Source: an uncultured Ruminococcus sp.
GTDB taxonomy: Bacteria > Bacillota > Clostridia > Oscillospirales > Acutalibacteraceae
Direction: 5' to 3'
Length of the DNA stretch: 64,000 nucleotides
Assembly (NCBI GenBank): GCA_902776375.1
Contig: CACYPV010000004.1
Span: forward strand, 1-64,000
Shown here: piece by piece, positions 17,901 through 24,154 of the stretch
How the letters are laid out: every line of letters begins with the position of its first letter
Position numbering within the stretch: position 1 is the first letter of the stretch
Notes under the pieces: generated by a model
What the model was told of the DNA's origin: nothing
Database searches by the model: none
What the model saw: the letters and a program-made list of their open reading frames with translations, nothing else
Position numbers and translations under genes: made by a program

Positions 17901-18463
17901 TAGTCCCACTCCTCGATCTTCTGAACCTCGTGAGAGGTGCGGAAGCCGTCGAAGAAATGCAGGAAGGGAACTCTGCCCTTGATAGCGGTGAGATGAGCTA
18001 CAGCCGCGAGGTCCATACATTCCTGAGGATTGTTGGAGCACAGCATAGCGTAACCTGTCTGACGGCAGGCGTAAACGTCGGAATGGTCGCCGAAAATGGA
18101 AAGTGCGTGGCTGGTGAGAGCACGTGCGGAAACATGGATAACGCTGGGAAGCAGCTCGCCCGCCATTTTGTACATGTTGGGGATCATCAGGAGCAAGCCC
18201 TGAGAAGCTGTGTAGGTGGTGGTCAGAGCGCCCGCGGCGAGTGAGCCGTGAACAGCACCCGAAGCGCCGCCCTCAGACTGCATCTCGGTTACCTGAACTT
18301 CTCTTCCGAACAGGTTTTTAACGCCCTTAGCCGAGAATTGGTCGGTCAGGTCAGCCATTACGGAAGAAGGTGTGATGGGGTAGATAGCAGCAACGTCTGT
18401 AAATGCATAGGAAACATGAGCAACAGCGCTGTTACCGTCCATGGTTTTCATTTTTCTTGCCAT
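14903..18463 (-). CDS. nifJ: Pyruvate:ferredoxin (flavodoxin) oxidoreductase
   Basis: 1186 aa from the ATG at 18463, preceded by AAAGGAGG; an ATG 22 codons upstream lacks such a site. This is the single-chain enzyme that turns pyruvate and CoA into acetyl-CoA, CO2 and reduced ferredoxin. The domain order is typical: N-terminal pyrimidine-binding domain (AAIYPITPSSVMAD), gamma domain, two 4Fe-4S motifs (CIQCNRCAIVCPH and CTGCGACAQVCPG), and a C-terminal thiamine-diphosphate domain (FSGACAGCGETPYAKL, GDGWAYDIGFGGLDH, TEVYSNTGGQ). It is monocistronic, with a promoter carrying a palindrome and a strong terminator. The length fits the family. Confidence 0.97.
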   Translation of the reverse strand: MARKMKTMDGNSAVAHVSYAFTDVAAIYPITPSSVMADLTDQFSAKGVKNLFGREVQVTEMQSEGGASGAVHGSLAAGALTTTYTASQGLLLMIPNMYKMAGELLPSVIHVSARALTSHALSIFGDHSDVYACRQTGYAMLCSNNPQECMDLAAVAHLTAIKGRVPFLHFFDGFRTSHEVQKIEEWDYADLADMLDWDAVEEFRRRSLNPEHPVTRGTAQNDDIFFQAREACNPYYDAVPAVVVEYMNKVNEKIGTNYKPFNYYGAADAEHVIVAMGSVCDCAEEVVDYLNAAGEKVGLLKVRLYRPFVGEYLVNELPDTVKSLSVLDRTKEPGSIGEPLYLDVLAAINDSKFAGVKVYAGRYGLGSKDTTPGDVIAVYRNAQSDAPKRKFTIGIVDDVTNLSLPVVENPDTTPAGTHSCKFWGLGADGTVGANKNSIKIIGDHTDMYAQGYFAYDSKKSGGLTVSHLRFGKTPIKSTYYISKADFVACHNPSYVDKYEIVEDLKEGASFLLNCAWDVDELSKRLPGQMKRILAERKINFYTIDAIKIGKEIGLGGRVNTVLQSAFFKIADIIPAEEAKQYMKEAAKKSYMKKGQAIVDMNYAAIDRGMEDVKKVEIPAEWLNAQDEVLGEKAEGQGALVEYVNGILKPVNAYKGNKLPVSAFSDHIDGTCPNGSSAFEKRGIAVDVPEWQSENCIQCNRCAIVCPHAVIRPVALTADEAAAAPEGTKTIPMIGLKELQFAMTVSTLDCTGCGACAQVCPGKKGEKALVMKPIDSQRATQAVFDYGLTIDEKPEVADKFKFTTVKGSQFKQPLLEFSGACAGCGETPYAKLVTQLFGDRMFIANATGCSSIWGASAPATPYTTNKKGFGPAWQNSLFEDNAEFGLGMALGQNAIRARLAGYVTDIAAATDDETLKTACQNYLDTITDSTASRAATDALIAELEKVQDDAKVGELAKKTLVDKDELAKKSMWIFGGDGWAYDIGFGGLDHVIASGENVNILVFDTEVYSNTGGQASKASPIGAVAQFAAAGKAVKKKDLAAIAMSYGYVYTAQVAMGADNNQVLKAMVEAESYNGPSLIICYAPCINHGIKGGMGIAQLEEKKAVDAGYWNLFRYDPRLADEGKNPFQLDSKAPTASYRDFIMGEVRYNALTRSFPERAEKLFTKAEKNAEQKYAHLKQLSELEPAE

Positions 18464-18542
18464 TGGAAATCGTCCTCCTTTAATATAAACGGCAGCTTTT
18501 AGGTGCCGTCCGTGTATTCTGATACACAATATATCACACTAG

Positions 18543-18576
18543 ATTGTACCACTTTATGCCCGTTTTGTAAAGTGGT
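18543..18576 (-). promoter_or_regulatory. nifJ promoter overlapped by a perfect 9-bp palindrome
   Basis: Minus-strand TTTACA (18571-18566), 17 bp, TACAAT (18548-18543). ACCACTTTA and TAAAGTGGT (18548-18556 and 18568-18576) form a perfect inverted repeat with 11-bp spacing that covers the -35 box and spacer. A repressor bound there would block polymerase. It does not look like a Rex site. Confidence 0.6.
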
Positions 18577-18724
18577 TTTGTATATTTTATCGAAATAATG
18601 CAGGATTTCAGGATAAGCGGCGGCTTCTGTTGCTGCAACTATAGTAATTGATCCTGTCACCCTATTGCTAATAAAACAGAACTGTGTTATCATTTAGTTA
18701 TATGAATATAAAGGAGGCTTTTTC

Positions 18725-19507
18725 ATGAAAAAACATATTATCCTTTCTTTAGCTGCGCTGTTGTGCGCCGGCACTGTGCTTTCGGCTTGTAATTCAGGCA
18801 AGGAAAGCAAACCGGAGCCCGCGTCCGCTGTTGTGAGCGTTACCGAGCAGTCTTCCGCTGCGGAAACAACAGACCAGCCGGAAACAACAGACCAGCCGGA
18901 AACAACAGAGGATTTATATCCGCCTGTAAAGGTGGATTCGGTTCCGCCGACAACAATAGCAGAAGAATATACATTGGAAGAACTGCTGACCAAAAGCGTG
19001 CCTGAAATTCTTGAAATAATGGGCAATGATATTACGGTTGAACGAAATAGCTCAAGCGAACACTTTTACGGTGGTGTAGACGGCGCGATTATTTTTTACA
19101 ACAACGCTAAATTACCCGGATTTATTTTCAGTCCAAATGACTCGTATTTTTATTCCAGTACAGTAGAGCTTGATGATGCAAAGGAAAGGATCCTTTCCGG
19201 CAAATCAGATAAGCTTTCATTCGTTGTTGCCAAAAACGGCGCCAAGGCAACCGACGAGCTATCATCGGATATGACATATAATGAAGTGTGTGGCGTTACG
19301 GGCATTTACTCCATTAATCCGCCTGCGGGCGTCGGTCAGATGTGCCAAAACATTACATCCTATTTCAGGAATGCAGACGACTCTTTTGTAAATTACGAAA
19401 CAAGCAGGGAAGCCTTTATGCGTTCTGTCAACACCGGGCGTTTTGATGAAGAATTCGCAAAACAAGAGAACCCGAAAGTTGATTATATTATATGTTTCAA
19501 GCGGTGA
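18725..19507 (+). CDS. Secreted lipoprotein of unknown function
   Basis: 260 aa with AAAGGAGG before the ATG. A lipoprotein signal peptide ends in the lipobox VLSAC (Cys22), followed by a Thr/Pro/Glu linker with short TTDQPE repeats (about 48-62), as in other surface lipoproteins of this window. The C-terminal 170 residues form a soluble mixed domain I do not recognise. It stands alone between nifJ (divergent) and the sigma-factor fusion gene. Membrane-anchored extracellular location is well supported; function is not. Confidence 0.8.
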   Translation: MKKHIILSLAALLCAGTVLSACNSGKESKPEPASAVVSVTEQSSAAETTDQPETTDQPETTEDLYPPVKVDSVPPTTIAEEYTLEELLTKSVPEILEIMGNDITVERNSSSEHFYGGVDGAIIFYNNAKLPGFIFSPNDSYFYSSTVELDDAKERILSGKSDKLSFVVAKNGAKATDELSSDMTYNEVCGVTGIYSINPPAGVGQMCQNITSYFRNADDSFVNYETSREAFMRSVNTGRFDEEFAKQENPKVDYIICFKR

Positions 19508-19652
19508 CCGGGCTGTAGCTGTATAATACGGAATGACGTAAACTCTGTTCAGCACAGACCGGCAGATTTTCAATATTTTTTTAAAAAACGGCAAACCTTT
19601 TTTTACCTTTTGAGTCCTTATTAATGAAAGGGCTTGAAAGAGAGGGAAAAAG

Positions 19653-21410
19653 ATGAAAAACACACCTAATTATAAAATAGATAACAACAAGCTTGCAAGG
19701 CTTGTGGCTAAGGCGCAGCGTAACGATCAGAAGGCGGCTGAGGAAGTCGTAAACATGGTGAGCGGCTATATCTATTACTACAGCCTTTCGCTGCTCGGTG
19801 ACGAGGACAAGGCGAGCGACGCGGTGCAGGATATCCTGCTCAACATGCTGAAAAAGCTTAGCGCCCTTGAAGACCCTAAGGCGTTTTTGGGCTGGCTGAA
19901 GGTGATGACCTCGAACTACTGCAAAACGAAGCTTTCGCGCGAAAAGGAAGCTTTGAGTATAGACGACGGCACATGGGAGCTTGAGGACAGCAGCGACCAG
20001 GTAAGTCCGCAGAAATCGGTTGAAACGAGCGAAGTGTGCGCCGTAGTGCGCGAGGCTGTGCGCGCGCTGCCTGTATCGCTGCGCGAGAGCGTTTTGATGT
20101 TTTACTTTCAGCAGATGAGCGTGCGGCAGATCGCCGAAACGCTGGAGGTGAACGAAAACACTGTTAAAAGCCGCCTGTTTTCCGCGCGGAAAAACATGAA
20201 GCAGTATTTGGAGAGATACGGCGGCGCGGCTCTGGCTTCCTGCGCTATCCCGCCGATGTCGCTTATTTCGTTCAGCCTTATACAGGGCGCAGAGCAGCAA
20301 AAAAACATTTTGCTGCCCTACACTACGCCCGCGGGCGCGGTCAAGGTGGCGGCAGTCAATTCCGCCGCAGCCGCCGGAGGCGTGGCGGTGAGAATAGCCG
20401 CGATCGGCGCAGCGTGCCTGCTTGCCGCGGGCGGAGTAGGAGCAGCGGCGGCTTCGGGCGCTTTTAAGCCTGAGCCGTCAGACCGGCAAGCCTCCGCCGC
20501 GTACGGCAGATCAACAAACGTCGACGACGCGTTTACGGGCAGCACAGAGCCCGACACGACTGTACGGTTTGCAGAGCGTTCCGGCTCGATCGGAACAGAA
20601 AGCACTCAGCCTGCAACGGCTGTTCAAAGCACTGCCGCGCCGAAAAACAACACGCCCGCCAACGCGCAGACCGTGACGACTGCAACCGCGCCGACCGAAG
20701 CGCGCAGCAATACCGTGGCTCCTGCGACGCAAGCGACCGCGCCGACCGCCGCGCCGGCGACCGAGGCAAAAGCCGAGGATACGAATGCCCCAAAGTGGAA
20801 GCAGCGCAGCGACGGCAAGATATATTTTTACGCCGACCCGAAATATTGGGACGAGCTTTCAACGGTTTATGTCTATCTTTATGAGCACAACGGCGGGGCA
20901 CTGATCGATTGGGGCAAGAAAAAAGCCGCAATGACCGACGAGGGCGGCGGCATTTGGTCTTATGCTCCGGCGCAGAACGGGATACAGCTTTCGTCCGGCA
21001 AGCAGTACGGAGCCATCTTTTCCGCCGATTGGAAGGAACAGACGGCAGACCTGATTTTGGGAACGCCGTGTTTGGGCGACCTCGCCTATATGTGCGGCGA
21101 ATATACCAAGGCGCCTGCCGAAGGCAACAAAAGCCCCGACGACATACGCTGGGTCAACCAAAGCGCAGGCGCATACGCGCGACCTAAAACCGTAAGCAGC
21201 TCAGGCATGGTCGAGGGCGACGCGTTCTGGCAGGGCGAATCCGCCGAAAGCCTGCTCAAAGGGTTTATCACCGGCGCTCAATTCAACACTGCCGCGCGGA
21301 TGACCGGCAGGACGAAGCGGCAGTGCGCCTACGATACGGGCGCTCAGCTCGGATTGAGCAGCGCACAGGTCGACGCTGTCGCGAAATCGGCAGGCGTTGA
21401 TTTGGGATGA
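19653..21410 (+). CDS. ECF sigma factor fused to a membrane helix and an extracellular CBM-like domain
   Basis: 585 aa. Residues about 15-185 are an ECF sigma factor: region 2 with DEDKASDAVQDILLNM and region 4 with LPVSLRESVLMFYFQQMSVRQIAETLEVNENTVKSRL. One hydrophobic helix (about 244-268) is followed by a Thr/Ala/Pro linker (about 270-385). A domain at about 388-480 (KIYFYADPKYWDELSTVYVY..., with aromatic residues and an IWSYAP segment) resembles starch-binding modules. The end, about 525-585, is helical. The sigma part would be cytosolic and the rest outside, so one polypeptide might couple polysaccharide sensing to transcription. Upstream, AACC and CCTTATTAATG resemble an ECF promoter. 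Carbohydrate binding is inferred. Confidence 0.75.
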   Translation: MKNTPNYKIDNNKLARLVAKAQRNDQKAAEEVVNMVSGYIYYYSLSLLGDEDKASDAVQDILLNMLKKLSALEDPKAFLGWLKVMTSNYCKTKLSREKEALSIDDGTWELEDSSDQVSPQKSVETSEVCAVVREAVRALPVSLRESVLMFYFQQMSVRQIAETLEVNENTVKSRLFSARKNMKQYLERYGGAALASCAIPPMSLISFSLIQGAEQQKNILLPYTTPAGAVKVAAVNSAAAAGGVAVRIAAIGAACLLAAGGVGAAAASGAFKPEPSDRQASAAYGRSTNVDDAFTGSTEPDTTVRFAERSGSIGTESTQPATAVQSTAAPKNNTPANAQTVTTATAPTEARSNTVAPATQATAPTAAPATEAKAEDTNAPKWKQRSDGKIYFYADPKYWDELSTVYVYLYEHNGGALIDWGKKKAAMTDEGGGIWSYAPAQNGIQLSSGKQYGAIFSADWKEQTADLILGTPCLGDLAYMCGEYTKAPAEGNKSPDDIRWVNQSAGAYARPKTVSSSGMVEGDAFWQGESAESLLKGFITGAQFNTAARMTGRTKRQCAYDTGAQLGLSSAQVDAVAKSAGVDLG

Positions 21411-21481
21411 TCAATACATGCTTTTGTCAATTAATAGTTTTATTCAAGGATTTGTTATATAACCTCTTCTAAAAAATCAAA

Positions 21482-21513
21482 CCGGCTCCGGACCTAAAAA
21501 GGTTTGGAGCCGG
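21482..21513. terminator. Terminator-like hairpin after the sigma fusion gene
   Basis: CCGGCTCC pairs with GGAGCCGG, enclosing an inner ACCT/AGGT stem. The minus strand has a T-rich tract after it; the plus strand only a weak one. Confidence 0.6.
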
Positions 21514-21614
21514 CTTGCTTGTGGCTTATGTCAACTGTCAAATTCTATTTATTGATCATGAATGAAAGGTAAGAAAAAATATTTAATAAAAATCTCCCTA
21601 TTTCAGAAAAAGTA

Positions 21615-21623
21615 TGCTATACT
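21615..21623 (+). promoter_or_regulatory. Extended -10 promoter of the fic gene
   Basis: TGCTATACT is an extended -10 element; no clear -35 box is visible. A start near 21630 fits the ATG at 21655 and excludes the in-frame ATG at 21562. Confidence 0.5.
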
Positions 21624-21654
21624 ATTCTATAGAGCAGTAATTGGAGATGATAGC

Positions 21655-22404
21655 ATGACGAATTACGAAAAAGCAGTTGCCATCTGGCAGCGGCGCGATA
21701 TCACAAACGACGCGGAGCTTGCGGAAGCGCTGAACGGTCACAGCGTTGCGTTTGCATATCATTCCGGTAAAATCGAAAATGAACGAATCACCTATCACGA
21801 CACCAGAGAAATCTTTGAGCACGACGGCGTAACTTCTTACACCGGAGATTTGCGAACCTTGTTCGAAATCAGAAACGCAAAAGAAGCGAACGAGCTTTTC
21901 TTGGTTTCGTTCAATGAGCGGCGACCTATAGATGATGACCTCGTAAAAGAATTCCAATATATGCTCACACAAAATACGTATGACACACGGCGTTATCAAT
22001 TGGGGGAACGCCCCGGCGAATACAAGCTTCACGACTATGTGACCGGTAAAGAAGAGATCGGCGCGGCTCCTGAAGACGTCGCTGAAGAAATTGCCGAGTT
22101 GCTCGCCGAGCTGCAAGATATTTCCAATGACAAAGCGCTGATTGCCGCGGCGTATTTCCACGCGAAATTTGAAAACATCCACCCCTTCGCCGATGGTAAT
22201 GGGCGCACCGGGCGACTGCTGATGAACTATCTGCTGGTTCTGCACAACCATCCGCCGATCGTCATTCATGAAGAAGATCGCCGCGCATACTTTGAAGCAT
22301 TAGAGTCTTGGGACAGTGTGCAAGACCTTGAACCCTTGATCGCTTTTTTGAAAGAGCAAACCGCAAAAACTTGGCAAAAGCAAATCGAACGCGCCTGCAA
22401 ATAA
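21655..22404 (+). CDS. Fic-domain protein (probable AMP transferase), self-inhibited class
   Basis: 249 aa from the ATG at 21655, which has GGAG upstream and lies downstream of an extended -10 promoter. The catalytic Fic motif is HPFADGNGRTGRLL, with His176. An N-terminal inhibitory motif S-x-x-x-E-N (Ser37-Glu41-Asn42) makes it a class II Fic protein, whose glutamate blocks the ATP site until released. Fic enzymes usually transfer AMP to a hydroxyl of a target protein. No separate antitoxin gene is adjacent, as expected for this class. The target is unknown. A terminator and a dispersed repeat follow. Confidence 0.85.
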   Translation: MTNYEKAVAIWQRRDITNDAELAEALNGHSVAFAYHSGKIENERITYHDTREIFEHDGVTSYTGDLRTLFEIRNAKEANELFLVSFNERRPIDDDLVKEFQYMLTQNTYDTRRYQLGERPGEYKLHDYVTGKEEIGAAPEDVAEEIAELLAELQDISNDKALIAAAYFHAKFENIHPFADGNGRTGRLLMNYLLVLHNHPPIVIHEEDRRAYFEALESWDSVQDLEPLIAFLKEQTAKTWQKQIERACK

Positions 22405-22426
22405 TTGAATTACTACAGTATTGTTG

Positions 22427-22458
22427 AAGCCCACGAGTGAAAAATCTCTCGTGGGCTT
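22427..22458 (+). terminator. Terminator of the fic gene
   Basis: AAGCCCACGAG pairs perfectly with CTCGTGGGCTT around a 10-nt loop, 23 bases after the stop codon. The T tract is short (TTTGTTGT). Confidence 0.75.
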
Positions 22459-22486
22459 TGTTGTAAAATGCTGATACAATTTTAAG

Positions 22487-22625
22487 GCAACGTTTCTGCG
22501 TTGCATTGGGGGCCCGTAGCCGGGCGGCACCCCTTTTGTCGCTTCGCGACATTTCCCCTTGAAAGGGGAATCACCTTCGACTATTTCGCTGCGCGAAATT
22601 GCCTCCGGCACCGCTCAGGATGACA
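22487..22625 (+). repeat. Dispersed palindromic repeat element, copy 2
   Basis: It has the same modules as copy 1 (GGGGGCCCGTAGCCGGGCGG head, TTCCCCTTGAAAGGGGAA, CCTTCGACTA, CGCTGCGCG core, CGCTCAGGATGACA tail). Its left edge AACGTTTCTGC is shared with copy 3. It ends one base before the stop codon of the convergent dehydratase-like gene. Confidence 0.75.
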
Positions 22626-22626
22626 G

Positions 22627-23946
22627 CTATCTTTCAATTTTATCGTCTTCCGTTTTTGCCGCTTCCTCGGCTTCGAGCTTCTTTTTGAGCTCTTCTCTGG
22701 CGACCGAGAGCATAAGCTTTATGCGGTTTTCCTGATTTACCTTCGGCGCGCCGGGGTCGTAGTCGATGGTCACGATGTTGGCGTTGGGCTTGACCTCTTT
22801 GATCTTGCGGATGGCGCCCTTGCCGTTGATGTGGTTGGGCAGGCAGCCGAACGGCTGGGTGCACACGATGTTTTCGTAGCCCGTTTCGGCGAGCTCGATC
22901 ATCTCGGCGGTCAGCAGCCAGCCCTCGCCCATTTTGCTGCCGTAGCCGATAACGCCCTTTACAAGCTCTTTGGTATGGGCGTATTTGTGCGGCGGCACGA
23001 AGTTGAAGCGTTCCGCCGACTCGATCATCAGCGTTTCGAGGCTGGTTATGTAGTTGAGCAAACGCTTGCAGAACTCGTATTTTATGCGGTTGCCGCCGAA
23101 CATTTTGTAGTCCTCGATGCGGTTGTCGACCTTGAAGGAGGCGAAGCCCATAAGACCGGGCAGGTAGACCTCGCAGTCCTGTTCGGCGAGGAAATCCTCC
23201 AAGCCGTTGTTAGCCATTTTTGAATATTTTACGTAGATCTCGCCGACGATGCCGACCTTTACCTTGGGTACGCGGTTGAGCTCGATCTTGGAGAAGTCCT
23301 TTGTCAGCTTGTGAAGGTTTTCGTCGACCTCCTCAAGCGAATAGCCCTTGCCGTCGATGAGCATTTTTGAGATCTTTTCGCTCCAACGCTCGACAAGCGC
23401 CATTGTTTCGCCCTTGTTTACTTCATAAGGCTTGGTCTGGTTGGAGAGCAGCATGAGCTGGTCGCCGTAAACAAGACCGCCCGCGAAGCGTCTGATAAGC
23501 GGTATGGTGAGCGAAAAGCCGCTGTTTTTCTCCATTCCGAAGCTGAGCGAGATAACGGGCACGAACGGGAAGCCCGCCTTTTTGAGCGCTTTTCTGAGCA
23601 GGTAGATGTAGTTTGAGGCGCGGCAGCCGCCGCCCGTTTGGGTTATCATCAGCGCGGTTTTGTGCACGTCGTATTTACCGCTTTGCAGCGCGTTGATGAA
23701 CTGTCCGATAACAAGCAGCGCGGGGTAGCAGGTGTCGTTGTGGACGTACTTTAAGCCCGTCTGCGCTATTTCGGGGCCCGTGGTTTCGAGCAGCTCGCAA
23801 TTGTAGCCGAAACTGCGGAACACGCTGGCGAGTATCCTGAAATGGATAGGCGCCATGTTGGGCATGAGGATTTTGTAGCCCTCGCGCTTCATCTGCTTGG
23901 TGAACATCAGGCGCCCTGTTTTTTTGTCATACTTTAATTCAGCCAT
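22627..23946 (-). CDS. 2-hydroxyacyl-CoA dehydratase-like protein
   Basis: 439 aa, an acyl-CoA dehydratase-family (HgdB/DUF2229-related) polypeptide. Cys-containing segments that could ligate an iron-sulfur cluster include NDTCYPALLVIGQ, GGGCRASNY and CTQPFGCLPNH, the last typical of the C-terminal half of the large fused activase/dehydratase proteins of Clostridia. The downstream end is charged and helical. It lies 208 bp after the activase gene on the same strand, so the two together correspond to the single chain of about 1400 aa seen in many relatives. The substrate is unknown. The large fused proteins may not act as true 2-hydroxyacyl-CoA dehydratases. Confidence 0.8.
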   Translation of the reverse strand: MAELKYDKKTGRLMFTKQMKREGYKILMPNMAPIHFRILASVFRSFGYNCELLETTGPEIAQTGLKYVHNDTCYPALLVIGQFINALQSGKYDVHKTALMITQTGGGCRASNYIYLLRKALKKAGFPFVPVISLSFGMEKNSGFSLTIPLIRRFAGGLVYGDQLMLLSNQTKPYEVNKGETMALVERWSEKISKMLIDGKGYSLEEVDENLHKLTKDFSKIELNRVPKVKVGIVGEIYVKYSKMANNGLEDFLAEQDCEVYLPGLMGFASFKVDNRIEDYKMFGGNRIKYEFCKRLLNYITSLETLMIESAERFNFVPPHKYAHTKELVKGVIGYGSKMGEGWLLTAEMIELAETGYENIVCTQPFGCLPNHINGKGAIRKIKEVKPNANIVTIDYDPGAPKVNQENRIKLMLSVAREELKKKLEAEEAAKTEDDKIER

Positions 23947-23958
23947 AATATATCCTTT

Positions 23959-24014
23959 AGTGGTCGGTGATTAGTGGTCAGTGGCTAGTGGTCAGTGGTC
24001 AGTGGTTAGTGAGT
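23959..24014. repeat. Heptamer tandem repeat (AGTGGTC type, 8 units)
   Basis: Eight consecutive 7-bp units vary around AGTGGTC. The array begins 12 bp upstream of the start codon of the dehydratase-like gene. Between it and the next array (24108) the gap holds a GGTTCGGTC/GACCGAACC hairpin at 24037-24056 and no gene. Confidence 0.8.
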
Positions 24015-24107
24015 TAAACACATAATCCATAATCAGCGGTTCGGTCAAGACCGAACCCTACAGAACGCTGGTTATTCGCAGCAACTTTTCCTTAAAGCCA
24101 TTCACTA

Positions 24108-24139
24108 AACTCTCAACTCTCAACTTTCAACTCTCAACT
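24108..24139. repeat. Heptamer tandem repeat (AACTCTC type)
   Basis: Four 7-bp units, AACTCTC, AACTCTC, AACTTTC, AACTCTC, and a partial fifth lie 15 bp beyond the stop codon of the activase gene. Confidence 0.8.
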
Positions 24140-24154
24140 GAAAACGGACGAACG

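Noticed and set aside
18463..18529. Upstream in-frame start of nifJ at 18529
   Set aside because: It lacks a ribosome binding site, while AAAGGAGG precedes the ATG at 18463 and the family starts there.
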